Shown here piece by piece: positions 53,877-62,750 of a stretch of DNA of 64,000 bases. The stretch comes from Butyrivibrio sp. Su6 (GTDB lineage: Bacteria; Bacillota; Clostridia; Lachnospirales; Lachnospiraceae): the NCBI RefSeq assembly GCF_900108105.1, contig NZ_FNUR01000006.1, positions 124,001 to 188,000 of the forward strand. The letters run 5' to 3'. Each line of letters begins with the position of its first letter. Within the stretch, counting starts at the first letter, position 1. Made by a program: the position numbers and the translations under genes. The notes under the pieces are model-generated. The model saw nothing but the letters and a program-made list of their open reading frames with translations. It ran no database searches and was not told the origin of the DNA.

Positions 53877-53987
53877 TTCTTAATATTGTGTTTAGAAACA
53901 TATTAGAGGGTTTTTACATTCATACTGTAAAATATCTGCATGAATTACTATATTTCATGGCTTTGAAATCTTTTTTAGGAGGATTTA

Positions 53988-54299
53988 ATGATGAGAATTG
54001 ATGAACTTACACCTGAACTATTAGAAAAGGCAAAAAAATGCGAAAGCTACGAAGAAAGAATGGCATTTATCAGTGAAAATGAAATTGAACTTTCAGATGA
54101 GCAGATGGAAGCATTGAGTGGTGGCGGTGGAAAAGCAATAGAAAGAGGATTAGTTAAAGGAAAAATTATGACTTGCCGCGAATGCAAAGAAGGACAAATG
54201 GTTAAGACTGGAAGAACCAAACCTGGAAAAATCTTTGGTGATTTTTGGCCGGATGAAGAGTGGAAATGCAACAGTTGCGGATTTATTAAATGGATTTGA
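53988..54299 (+). CDS. Double-glycine leader precursor peptide with Cys4 zinc-ribbon-like core (1)
   Basis: 103 aa. The leader (about 1-46) is Nif11-like (ELTPELLEKAKKCESYEER) and ends in LSDEQMEALSGG, the cut site for the C39 peptidase upstream. The core has CREC and CNSC, 26 residues apart, in a zinc-ribbon or rubredoxin-knuckle-like pattern, with GKIFGDFWPDEEW between. No modifying enzyme is nearby, so it may be exported unmodified. AGGAGG precedes two adjacent ATGs (53988, 53991). It is almost a twin of the next gene. Confidence 0.85.
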   Translation: MMRIDELTPELLEKAKKCESYEERMAFISENEIELSDEQMEALSGGGGKAIERGLVKGKIMTCRECKEGQMVKTGRTKPGKIFGDFWPDEEWKCNSCGFIKWI

Positions 54300-54341
54300 A
54301 ATTAAACAATCATTTTCTATAAATATCAGGAGGACATAAAA

Positions 54342-54653
54342 ATGAAATTAAATGAACTTACACCTGAACTTTTAGAAAAGGCCAAAAAATGCGAAAGCTA
54401 TGAAGAAAAAATGGCATTTATCAGTGAGAATGAAATTGAGCTGTCAGATGAGCAAATGGAAGCATTGAGTGGCGGCGGAACGCCTCAAAACGGAGAAAAA
54501 GCAAGAGATGCCAAATATACTTGCCGTAAATGTAAAAAAGGAACCATGCAAAAGACTGGTAAAACCAGACCCGGAAAGATTTTTGGAGATTTATGGCCTG
54601 ATGTAGAAATGAAATGTAATGCATGTGGTTTCACAAAATTCTGGAATTGGTAA
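54342..54653 (+). CDS. Double-glycine leader precursor peptide with Cys4 zinc-ribbon-like core (2)
   Basis: 103 aa, tandem duplicate of the previous gene. The leader is nearly identical at both DNA and protein level (MKLNELTPELLEKAKKCESY). The core has diverged more but keeps CRKC and CNAC, the GKIFGDLWPD loop, and aromatic residues at the end (FTKFWNW). Conservation of the four cysteines against wider drift suggests selection on the core fold. AGGAGG is 10 bp upstream. Confidence 0.85.
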   Translation: MKLNELTPELLEKAKKCESYEEKMAFISENEIELSDEQMEALSGGGTPQNGEKARDAKYTCRKCKKGTMQKTGKTRPGKIFGDLWPDVEMKCNACGFTKFWNW

Positions 54654-54726
54654 TCCATAAACATCGGCAATCAGGGACAGGATATGGCTCTATGCTGCCG
54701 TGGTGGAATGTTTTGTGGAGAACGAA

Positions 54727-56415
54727 ATGAATCGCGCAAAAAAGAGAAAAAAAAGATATGTTTCGTTACAGGTCAAGACGTTCAGGGCAATCATGATTGG
54801 CGCACTTGTCCTTATACTTGCAGGGACTGCTACGGGTCTTTTACTGCATATTTACTTGTTCCTGCGGCAATATAAAGTCGAGTCCCGTCATCAGCTTGAG
54901 AGTATGTTGGCGCTTCAGGACAGTGCCTATATAGAAAAAATCTATCAGGAAACCAGAGAAATATATGACAATCTTCCGGAGGAAATCAGAAGTGATCAGA
55001 TGTCAGATGAGTTTTATAATGCATTCAGACCTCTGGTGGATGATGATTTTTTGGCTGCCAGAGATATCCTTGTGATATTTCGTGAAAAGATGGAGCAGCG
55101 CAATGTGTTTTTAATGTTTCCGGATAGGGAAAATAACCGCGTAGTGTATGTTGTTGACGGTGATGAAGCGGAGTGGGCTTACCTTCCCGGGCAGTGGACA
55201 GATGCGGATATTGAAGATACGGAAAAAATAGTTGATTCATCATGGCGCCTTGCAATTACCCATGACAGTGAGTATGGGTGGATTGGTTCAGAAGTCTTAC
55301 CTGTTTACGGACAAAATGGTGATATGCTGGGATATGCCGTGGCAGATATTGATCTGAATGACTTTCTTAAGTCGATACTTCGTTTTCTTGTGATCCTTGT
55401 GATTGTCGCGGTTCTGCTGGTAGTTCTTTTGGCATTTGTATTTGCTAAGATGCTAAAGAATCATATTATCAGGTATTTGGTTTCAATGGCCTGTGCTGCG
55501 CGGAACTATACGCAGATGGACAAAGTGAATTTGGATATGGAGACTCCCTCTGTATACGAGCCTCTTGCAATTGAAACAGCTGACGAGATTGAGGATCTTT
55601 GGAAGAACATGATCGAGATGGAATCTGATATAAAGGATTCCATTGTAAGGCTCAGAGACATTACTGCGCAGCAGGAGAGGATAGAAGCAGAGCTGGCAAT
55701 TGCCACCAGAATACAGATGGGTATGCTCCCTGATAAATTCCCGGATAGCTCTGAGTATGAGCTTTTTGCGTCAATGGAGCCTGCATTGGAGGTCGGCGGA
55801 GATCTGTATGACTTTTTTATGGTGGATGATACTCATCTGGCCATGGTAATCGCTGATGTTTCAGACAAGGGCGTTTCTGCAGCTCTTTTTATGGTTATCA
55901 CAAAGACACTGATACGAAGCCAGGCTGAGCAGGGAGTTCAGGATCCTGCTCAGATTTTTGCAATCGTGAATAGAAAACTGATGGAAGTGAACCGTGCCCA
56001 TATGTTTGTTACGGCATGGCTTGGAATTCTTGACCTTCAAAGCGGCAGAGTTGTTTATGTCAACGCAGGTCATGAATATCCCGCTGTCAGGAGAGCAGGT
56101 GAATCCTTTGAAATCCTCAAGGATGTGCACTGTCTGCCTCTTGCTGCAAGATTGAAAGTGGAATTCAGATCGGGAGAGTTTATGCTTAGCCCAGGCGATG
56201 CGCTTTTTCTTTATACGGATGGAGTACCTGAGGCAAATAACGAGAATAATGAACTTTTGGGCGTAGATAAGATGATTGAGATATTGAACAGTATTCCGGA
56301 TGCTGATCCTAAAGAAGTAATTGCAAATGTGAAGGAGGGCATTGCGGAATTTGTTAAAGATTCAAAGCAGTTTGATGATACGACCATGCTGTGTCTTAGG
56401 TTTAAAGGAAATTAA
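54727..56415 (+). CDS. SpoIIE-type PP2C serine phosphatase, membrane-anchored
   Basis: 562 aa. A membrane helix (about 22-46) is followed by an extracellular segment (about 50-215), a second helix, a HAMP-like linker and a coiled coil. A SpoIIE/RsbU PP2C domain completes it (about 330-560): VGGDLYDFFMVDD, IADVSDKGVSAALFM, LYTDGVPEANN, FDDTTML. It should dephosphorylate a STAS protein, and the one at 48708 is a candidate. GGAG supports the ATG at 54727. Confidence 0.9.
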   Translation: MNRAKKRKKRYVSLQVKTFRAIMIGALVLILAGTATGLLLHIYLFLRQYKVESRHQLESMLALQDSAYIEKIYQETREIYDNLPEEIRSDQMSDEFYNAFRPLVDDDFLAARDILVIFREKMEQRNVFLMFPDRENNRVVYVVDGDEAEWAYLPGQWTDADIEDTEKIVDSSWRLAITHDSEYGWIGSEVLPVYGQNGDMLGYAVADIDLNDFLKSILRFLVILVIVAVLLVVLLAFVFAKMLKNHIIRYLVSMACAARNYTQMDKVNLDMETPSVYEPLAIETADEIEDLWKNMIEMESDIKDSIVRLRDITAQQERIEAELAIATRIQMGMLPDKFPDSSEYELFASMEPALEVGGDLYDFFMVDDTHLAMVIADVSDKGVSAALFMVITKTLIRSQAEQGVQDPAQIFAIVNRKLMEVNRAHMFVTAWLGILDLQSGRVVYVNAGHEYPAVRRAGESFEILKDVHCLPLAARLKVEFRSGEFMLSPGDALFLYTDGVPEANNENNELLGVDKMIEILNSIPDADPKEVIANVKEGIAEFVKDSKQFDDTTMLCLRFKGN

Positions 56416-56498
56416 GTAGAGAATTAAAAATTGCCACGGTGGTTCTTTTTTCGTATCAATATGTGAAACGACGATCAGGTAAAAAAGGAGCGTTAGCC

Positions 56499-56702
56499 AT
56501 GAGTAAAGATAGTATAAAAAAAGAAAAACTTAGTCTTGATGAACTCGGAACAGTTTCCGGCGGAAATGCAATTTTTGAGCCGATAGGGGAATCTGGTTTT
56601 GATTACGATTCAATTTCTGCTCCTGATGCTTATACGCCTTTTAAGAATAATTCAGGTCCCCATGACCATTCCAAAAAGCAAAAAGGCAGGATGAAACCCT
56701 GA
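56499..56702 (+). CDS. Third double-glycine leader peptide, cysteine-free
   Basis: 67 aa. The leader MSKDSIKKEKLSLDELGTVSGG ends in a double glycine suited to the C39 peptidase upstream. The ~45-residue core has no cysteine and is rich in Asp, Pro, Ser and a basic tail (KKQKGRMKP). AAAAAAGGAG is well placed before the ATG at 56499; a longer in-frame form would start at 56439. It resembles no known bacteriocin that I can name. Confidence 0.7.
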   Translation: MSKDSIKKEKLSLDELGTVSGGNAIFEPIGESGFDYDSISAPDAYTPFKNNSGPHDHSKKQKGRMKP

Positions 56703-56717
56703 AGAGGGATAAATCTA

Positions 56718-56746
56718 TTGACAAAAAAATTTAAGGCTTTTATACT
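56718..56746 (+). promoter_or_regulatory. Sigma-A promoter of the T-box/trpXYZ operon
   Basis: TTGACA, 17 bp, TATACT: close to consensus. It directs transcription into the leader starting near 56753. Confidence 0.85.
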
Positions 56747-56756
56747 TTAACTTAAT

Positions 56757-57037
56757 AAACCGTTGCGGGAGAGTAAGTAACCGATATGTGAGCATCACAG
56801 CTAGTCGCAGATGGTGAGAGTGCGATATGCAGCATGACGGCGAATGGACTTCCAAGGGCAAACAGAAAAGGGTTACACCTTAGTATGGGCGACGGGGCAG
56901 GACTCCCCGTTATAAAAGGTCAGCATATGTATGTATGCGTTAAGAGGGCGTCTATGACGTCAAGCAGGGTGGCACCGCAGATGATTATATTATCTGTCCC
57001 GGCATTTTAACAATGCAGGGGGCAGATTTTTTTTTGC
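56757..57037 (+). promoter_or_regulatory. Tryptophan-responsive T-box leader
   Basis: A ~280-nt leader with the T-box hallmarks: the AGAGAGT-like GAGAGTAAGTAA near the start, GGTGAGAG in the stem I head, and AGGGTGGCACCGC at 56967-56979. The specifier follows GAA and reads TGG at 56845-56847, matching tRNA-Trp. The antiterminator competes with a terminator at 56992-57037. Uncharged tRNA-Trp should turn on the transporter genes downstream. Confidence 0.93.
56992..57037 (+). terminator. Regulated terminator of the T-box leader
   Basis: ATCTGTCCC pairs with GGGGGCAGAT with inner pairs, followed by eight or more Ts. Confidence 0.88.
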
Positions 57038-57081
57038 TTTAAGAAATCTGCTCCGAAACAAAAACCCAAAGGAGAAAAGAT

Positions 57082-58152
57082 ATGAAAAAAGCACAGATCA
57101 CAAAGAAACTAATGTCAATTGGAATGGCCGCAGCTATCGGCCTTGTAGCAGCAGGGTGCGGCTCTTCCGGCGCTGGCACCACAGGAACTAGTGAACAGGC
57201 AGGTACAGGAGCTAAAGAGTACAAGATCGGCATATGCAATTATGTTGATGATGCTTCTCTTAATCAGATCGTAGATAATATTCAGAGTGAGCTAAGTGCC
57301 ATAGCAGAGAAGGAAGGCGTCACATTTAATATCAAATATGACAACTGTAATGCAGATGCCAATGTACTTAATCAGATCGTAGCTAATTTCCAGGCTGATA
57401 ATGTAGACCTGATGATAGGTGTAGCTACACCTGTTGCTATGGCAATGCAGGGAGCAACTGATGGTCAGGATACACCTGTTGTATTTTCTGCTGTATCTGA
57501 TCCTATTTCAACAGGACTTGTAGCTTCTATGGATGCTCCCGGAGCAAATGTTACAGGTACATCAGATATGCTCAATACAGAGGCAATCATGAACATGATC
57601 CTGGCAGCAGATCCTGATATTTCAAAGGTTGGTCTTTTATATGATGCAGGTCAGGATGCATCCACAACAGCCATCAAAGATGCAAAAGAATTTCTTGAAG
57701 CACATAATATCGAAGTCGTTGAGCAGACAGGAACCAATGTAGAAGAGGTTACTCTTGCAGCCAATGCACTGGTTTCTGCCGGAGTAGAAGCGATTTTCAC
57801 ACCAACAGACAATACTATTATGACAGCTGAGCTTTCAATCTATGAGCTCTTCCGCGAAGCAGGTATCCCTCACTACTGCGGAGCTGACTCTTTTGCACTT
57901 AACGGAGCTTTCCTTGGATTTGGTGTTAACTATGCAGACCTTGGAAAAGAGACTGCTGATATGGCAGCTGACATTCTGCTAAATGCAAAGGATCCGGGCA
58001 GCGTTGCAGTTAAGACTTTTGACAATGGTATCGTAACGCTCAATGAAGAAATGATGGAGGCTCTTGGCATGGACATGGAGAGCGCAGAAAAAGCTTTTGG
58101 AGCCTATGCTTCATCAATCCAGACCATCAAGACCGCAGAGAGTTTTGAATAA
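57082..58152 (+). CDS. trpX: Tryptophan ABC transporter substrate-binding lipoprotein (TrpX-like)
   Basis: 356 aa. A lipoprotein signal ends in AAGCGSS. The mature protein belongs to the ABC_sub_bind group (KIGICNYVDDASLNQIVDN, DLMIGVATPVAMAMQ, FSAVSDPISTGLV, VGLLYDAGQDASTTAI). The Trp-specific T-box upstream supports tryptophan as substrate. GGAG precedes the ATG. Confidence 0.9.
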   Translation: MKKAQITKKLMSIGMAAAIGLVAAGCGSSGAGTTGTSEQAGTGAKEYKIGICNYVDDASLNQIVDNIQSELSAIAEKEGVTFNIKYDNCNADANVLNQIVANFQADNVDLMIGVATPVAMAMQGATDGQDTPVVFSAVSDPISTGLVASMDAPGANVTGTSDMLNTEAIMNMILAADPDISKVGLLYDAGQDASTTAIKDAKEFLEAHNIEVVEQTGTNVEEVTLAANALVSAGVEAIFTPTDNTIMTAELSIYELFREAGIPHYCGADSFALNGAFLGFGVNYADLGKETADMAADILLNAKDPGSVAVKTFDNGIVTLNEEMMEALGMDMESAEKAFGAYASSIQTIKTAESFE

Positions 58153-58174
58153 TTATTTATAGAGGTTAAAAGAA

Positions 58175-59068
58175 ATGATATCCCTTATTCAAACTGCTGT
58201 TGAGCTGGGACTTATCAGCTCTCTTACAGTACTTGCTTTGTATATGAGTTATACCATGTTGAATGTATGTGATCTGTCAACAGACGGAGCATTCACCATG
58301 GGTGCTGCAGTAGGAGCAGTGGTTACACTGGCAGGCCATCCTTTTCTTGCGCTTCCTGCAGCAATGCTGTCAGGTATGCTGTCCGGCTTTGTGACAGCTC
58401 TTTTACAGACTAAAATGGGCGTTGACAGCCTTCTTGCGGGTATTACTGTCAACACAGCTTTGTATTCCGTTAATATTGCTGTAATGGGAAAGTCTTCGCT
58501 GCTTAATCTTAACAGTTCAGGAAGCATTTTTTCATTTGCTTCAGACCTGTTGGATGGCAGTGCTGCGGATCCTTATTCCAAACTTATAGTGATAACCCTT
58601 ATAGTTATGCTGGTTATGATCTGTATCATTACATTCTTAAGGACAAGACTTGGACTTGCCATAAGGGCAACGGGAGACAATCCGGATATGGTCAGATCTT
58701 CATCAATCAATACTGTTGCTATCACTATTACAGGGCTTTGTTTGTCCAATGCGCTTACAGCTCTTTCAGGATGTCTTTTGGCTCAATATAACAAATCCGC
58801 CAACATTGACATAGGAACCGGAATGCTGACAATTGCTCTTGCATCCCTTCTTATTGGCAGGCTCTTTTTTAGAAATAAGGGAGTAGGTCATGGAGTAATA
58901 GGAGCTGTGATCGGAGCCATATTCTTCAGACTTGTCTACACCATGGCGCTCAGGCTCAATATGCCTGCCTTTATGCTAAAACTTGTTTCTTCCGTAATTG
59001 TCATTCTGGCAATAAGCGGACCTTATTTCCTTGGAAAGATGAGGAAGAAAGGAGGGGCCAATGCTTAA
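58175..59068 (+). CDS. trpY: Tryptophan ABC transporter permease (TrpY-like)
   Basis: 297 aa with about eight or nine membrane helices, of the branched-chain/ribose permease type (DLSTDGAFTMGAAVGAV, GLAIRATGDNPDMVRSSSI). The latter motif is the coupling loop to the ATPase. It begins 22 bp after trpX and overlaps trpZ by 8 bp. Confidence 0.9.
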   Translation: MISLIQTAVELGLISSLTVLALYMSYTMLNVCDLSTDGAFTMGAAVGAVVTLAGHPFLALPAAMLSGMLSGFVTALLQTKMGVDSLLAGITVNTALYSVNIAVMGKSSLLNLNSSGSIFSFASDLLDGSAADPYSKLIVITLIVMLVMICIITFLRTRLGLAIRATGDNPDMVRSSSINTVAITITGLCLSNALTALSGCLLAQYNKSANIDIGTGMLTIALASLLIGRLFFRNKGVGHGVIGAVIGAIFFRLVYTMALRLNMPAFMLKLVSSVIVILAISGPYFLGKMRKKGGANA

Positions 59069-59846
59069 ACTTCAAGCTGTAAACAAGACCTTTGGCAAAG
59101 GCACAGTCAATGAGAAAAAAGCCCTTGGCAATATTGATCTTGATGTGAAAAAGGGAGATTTTATCAGCATCATCGGTTCAAATGGCGCAGGTAAGTCAAC
59201 TCTTTTAAACGCTATAAGCGGCGTGTTTGAGATAGATAGCGGAAGCATCATGCTGGACGGCGTGGATATCACCAGAATGTCCGAACACAAAAGGGCAGCA
59301 GTCATAGGCAGGCTCTTTCAGGATCCAATGAAGGGGTCAGCTCCTTCCATGAGCATAGAGGATAATCTGTACCTGGCATCAGGCAAAAGAGGCTGGTTTT
59401 CTCATATGACAAGCGCAGACAGAAAAGAATTCAGGGAAAGACTAGCACTTTTGGGCATGGGACTGGAAGACAGGATGAAGCATCCTGTAGGTCTTTTATC
59501 CGGTGGACAGAGGCAGGCGCTGACACTTTTGATGGCTACCTACAATGTTCCAAAGCTTCTTTTACTGGATGAGCATACGGCAGCCCTTGACCCGGCAACA
59601 GCGGAGAAAGTTCTTGCTCTGACTAAAGATGTCATAGAAAAGAACAATATAACCTGCCTTATGATCACTCACAATATGCAGTCCGCCCTTGATCTGGGCA
59701 ATCGTACGATCATGATGAATGATGGCGAGATCATATATGATGTTGAGGGCGAGAAAAGAGCTAAAACTACCGTTGAAGATCTTTTGCAGCTCTTTAAGGA
59801 CAAGGCAGGCGAAAAACTTACTAACGACAGGATGCTTCTTTCATAA
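59061..59846 (+). CDS. trpZ: Tryptophan ABC transporter ATP-binding protein (TrpZ-like)
   Basis: 261 aa ABC ATPase. The Walker A box is GSNGAGKSTLLNAI, signature LSGGQRQALTLLMA, Walker B LLLDEHTAALDP, and the switch His is in MITHNM. HTAALDP is typical of this subfamily. GGAGG lies before its ATG inside the end of trpY. Confidence 0.92.
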   Translation: MLKLQAVNKTFGKGTVNEKKALGNIDLDVKKGDFISIIGSNGAGKSTLLNAISGVFEIDSGSIMLDGVDITRMSEHKRAAVIGRLFQDPMKGSAPSMSIEDNLYLASGKRGWFSHMTSADRKEFRERLALLGMGLEDRMKHPVGLLSGGQRQALTLLMATYNVPKLLLLDEHTAALDPATAEKVLALTKDVIEKNNITCLMITHNMQSALDLGNRTIMMNDGEIIYDVEGEKRAKTTVEDLLQLFKDKAGEKLTNDRMLLS

Positions 59847-59900
59847 GAAATGCTATTTTTGTGTTTATGAGCCCTAGACATAGAGATAAATGAGAAAACG

Positions 59901-59909
59901 TGATATAAT
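59901..59909 (+). promoter_or_regulatory. Extended -10 promoter of the amino-acid permease gene
   Basis: TGATATAAT is an extended -10 box ~60 bp before the start codon; no matching -35. Confidence 0.5.
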
Positions 59910-59968
59910 CGAGAACGCTGCGTTTATATAAAATTAAATGCAGAATATATTTTTTAAAGGAAGTAGTA

Positions 59969-61465
59969 ATGAAAGAAGAAAAGAAATTAGGGCTCATGGC
60001 TCTCATACTGATGATCTTTACATCAGTATATGGCTTCAACAATATCCCGAGATCTTATTATTTAATGGGATATGCAGCAATACCATGGTTTGTTATTGCT
60101 GGTATTTTATTCTTTATACCATTTGCATTTATGGTAGCAGAGTTTGGCTCTGCATTTAAGGACGAAACAGGTGGTATGTATTCCTGGATGTGCAAGTCAG
60201 TAGGTCCAAAGTATGCATTCATCGGAACATTCATGTGGTACACATCATATGTACTTTGGATGGTAAATGTTTCATCAGGTATCTGGGTACCTGTATCAAA
60301 TCTTATTTTTGGTGAGGATTGCACATCAAGTTGGTCTTTCTTTGGCTCAAAAATCCTTTCCGGTTCAAGACTTCTTGGTGTCATGGCAATCATCTTTTTT
60401 ATCTTTATCACATACTTTGATTCAAAGGGTATTGATAAGATTAGCAAGGTAACATCAATTGGTGGTACAGCAGTTCTTGTGATCAACATCATGGTGGTTG
60501 TTGGTTCAGTAGTTATGATCATAGCTCGTCATGGTCAGCTTGAGCAGCCATTTTTAGGCACAGAGTCTTTAATGGTTCCTCTTAACGCAGCTTATCAGGG
60601 CAGCCCGATCATGATCTTATCATTTATTGTATATGCACTTTTCGCTTACGGCGGAATCGAAGCAGTTGGCGGACTTGTTGATAAGACAGAGAATCCAAAG
60701 AAGAACTTCCCTAAGGGAATTGTGGCAGCAGCTTTGGTAATCGTAGTTGGTTATGCTATTCTTATCCTGCTTGTAGGCTCATTTACAAACTACAACGAAA
60801 TCCTTGGAACAGATAGCATTACACTTGGAAACGTCTCATATGTGATCATGTCAAACTTTGCAGCAGCTTTTGGTAAGGTGTTTGGTGCTTCTGTTGCTAC
60901 TCAGGCTGCTCTTGCTCACGGATTTGCCAGAGTATACGCGCTTATTATGCTTCTTGCACTTATGGGTGCTATGTTTGCACTTGTTTATTCACCACTTAAG
61001 CAGATTATCGACGGAACTCCAAAGGAGCTTTGGCCGGGTAAGATGGGAGAAATTGCAGAGGATGGTATGCCAAAGAACGCCATGTGGATCCAGTGTGCAA
61101 TCGTTTGTACCATGATTCTTTTAGTCTCATTTGGTGGGGATACAATGCAGCAGTTCTTCGTGATCTTAACAGCAATGGTAAACGTTGGTATGACAGTGCC
61201 ATACATGTTTATTTCATTCGCATTCCCTAAGTTTAAGAAGATGAAGAACATTGACAGAAGTTTCGAAGTATTCAAGACTCAGAAGTCTGCAAATATCTGG
61301 GGCTATGTTGTAACACTTACATTGTTCTTTGCAAACGCTTTTGCTATTATTCAGCCAGCCATCGAAGGCGACTGGAAGACTACCTTCTGGTCATTAAGTG
61401 GTCCGGTTATCTTTGGACTTGCTGCATGGATCATTTATAAGCGTTATGAAAAGAAAACATTGTAA
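59969..61465 (+). CDS. yjeM: Amino-acid permease of the YjeM/glutamate-GABA antiporter type (APC superfamily)
   Basis: 498 aa with about 12-13 membrane helices. The start LGLMALILMIFTSVYGFNNIPRSYYLMGYAAIPW and the ETGGMYSW segment are typical of YjeM-like carriers. The substrate is not established; the family includes glutamate/GABA exchangers. It has its own promoter and ribosome site (AAGGAAG), and lies between the tryptophan transporter and a broken LysR gene. Confidence 0.88.
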   Translation: MKEEKKLGLMALILMIFTSVYGFNNIPRSYYLMGYAAIPWFVIAGILFFIPFAFMVAEFGSAFKDETGGMYSWMCKSVGPKYAFIGTFMWYTSYVLWMVNVSSGIWVPVSNLIFGEDCTSSWSFFGSKILSGSRLLGVMAIIFFIFITYFDSKGIDKISKVTSIGGTAVLVINIMVVVGSVVMIIARHGQLEQPFLGTESLMVPLNAAYQGSPIMILSFIVYALFAYGGIEAVGGLVDKTENPKKNFPKGIVAAALVIVVGYAILILLVGSFTNYNEILGTDSITLGNVSYVIMSNFAAAFGKVFGASVATQAALAHGFARVYALIMLLALMGAMFALVYSPLKQIIDGTPKELWPGKMGEIAEDGMPKNAMWIQCAIVCTMILLVSFGGDTMQQFFVILTAMVNVGMTVPYMFISFAFPKFKKMKNIDRSFEVFKTQKSANIWGYVVTLTLFFANAFAIIQPAIEGDWKTTFWSLSGPVIFGLAAWIIYKRYEKKTL

Positions 61466-61520
61466 CATAATAATAAATTGACTATTACAAAGCTATTTTG
61501 AGGCTGAAAAATGCCTTAAG

Positions 61521-62340
61521 TCAAAACGGAAAGGCAACAGCTTCGGTGTATAGCTTCTGCAGTACTTTAATAAAAGTATCAAGACTCTGACGCTGGTCTG
61601 CTTTATGAGTGCATAAGACGCAAGCGAAGGTATCATCACAGTCATAAGGAATCCATGCAAATTGTCCGCTGTGGTCGTTAAGAAAGCCGGGAGCCAGGCA
61701 GATGCCTTTACCGGAAGCAATGTTTGTAAGAGTGGTGTCATGATCCGGACTGTTAAAATACTCAATCTTTCCTGATGAAATAAGCTTTTGCTGTACGGAT
61801 CTAAGGAGCGCCGGTGAGCCGCCACCTACCATAAGAGTGCGGCCGTATATATCTTCATCAGTAATAAGATTTTTTGATGCAAGAGGATCATTTTTATCAC
61901 ATATTAAATAAATATGACTTTTAAACAGCTTGTGGACAGTAGTGCCTGCAAGCTGTTTTGTCTGTTCTTCCAAGGCAAATACAACATCAGATTCATTTTT
62001 TAGGAAGCTATCCATGCTGTTTCCGTATTGGAAAAGTGGTGTGATCTGAGTGCCTGGAGCTTTCTTTTCAAATTCCTTTATTGCTTCTGGCAGAAAGTAG
62101 AGAGCCTGCCGTACTGACATACTTATAGTGATGTTTTCTTTGTATCTTACGCTGAAGTTTTGCCCCTGCTCAATAGCTCTTTTCAGTTCTTCACGCATAT
62201 TTGAAAGAAAGGTTACAAACTGCTGACCGGCAGGAGTAAGTGTAGCACCCTTCCCATTTCTTACGAAAATTTCAAAACCAACTTCCTCTTCAAGTAGTTT
62301 TATCTGATATGAAAATGTAGGCTGACTTACGAACATTTCC
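61521..62340 (-). pseudogene. LysR-family transcriptional regulator lacking its N-terminal DNA-binding start
   Basis: On the minus strand the frame joins a normal LysR sequence at FVSQPTFSYQIKLLEEEVG, continues with TPAGQQF and a substrate-binding domain, and ends at 61521. The residues before FVSQP (roughly the first 25-30 of the wing-helix domain) are missing; what precedes them (MYKEEELFFRQ...) is antisense of the flavodoxin remnant. The frame stays open to 62408 by chance. It is likely non-functional as a DNA-binding protein. Confidence 0.8.
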
Positions 62341-62341
62341 A

Positions 62342-62560
62342 ATGGCAGTAGCGACATTCTTAGAGAAATACGATTTTGCCGGAAAAACAATTCTTCCTCT
62401 TTGTACAAATGAAGGAAGCGGAATGGGTTCCAGTGAACGTGATGTAAAAAAGTATGCTAAGGGCGCAGATGTGAAAAATGGACTTGCAATTACCGGAAGT
62501 CAGGCTGCAAATGCTAAGGCGGCTGTGGAAAAGTGGTTTTCTTCTAATAGATTGATATAA
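62342..62560 (+). pseudogene. Flavodoxin, C-terminal fragment
   Basis: 72 codons match the C-terminal end of clostridial flavodoxin-like proteins (PMAVATFLEKYDFAGKTILP, TNEGSGMGSSERDVKK). The FMN-binding N-terminal half is absent. The breakpoint is the same as that of the LysR remnant. No ribosome site precedes the ATG, which lies in the middle of the fold. A terminator follows, as expected for an originally intact gene. Confidence 0.78.
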
Positions 62561-62613
62561 GGCTTATTCAGTTTGCAGGATGGAAACCGGATTTTGAAAA
62601 ATAAGAGATTCAT

Positions 62614-62650
62614 AGGACAGTTATTTCGAAAGAGATAGCTGTCCTTTTTT
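62614..62650 (+). terminator. Rho-independent terminator after the flavodoxin remnant
   Basis: AGGACAGTTATTTC, GAAA loop, GAGATAGCTGTCCT, then a T-run. Confidence 0.9.
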
Positions 62651-62750
62651 GTTACTACTTTTGAATTGTGTATTCCGTGATGGTGGTTGATTCGATATAA
62701 TGAAAAACAGTTAAATTTTACAAATAATTGATTTATGACATGGGGATACA

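Noticed and set aside
53988-56702. Lanthipeptide or sactipeptide cluster
   Set aside because: No LanM, LanB/C, radical SAM or YcaO gene lies within the island; only export genes are present.
61521-62408. Complete LysR gene of 295 residues
   Set aside because: The first ~23 residues are antisense to the flavodoxin remnant and do not match a winged-helix start.
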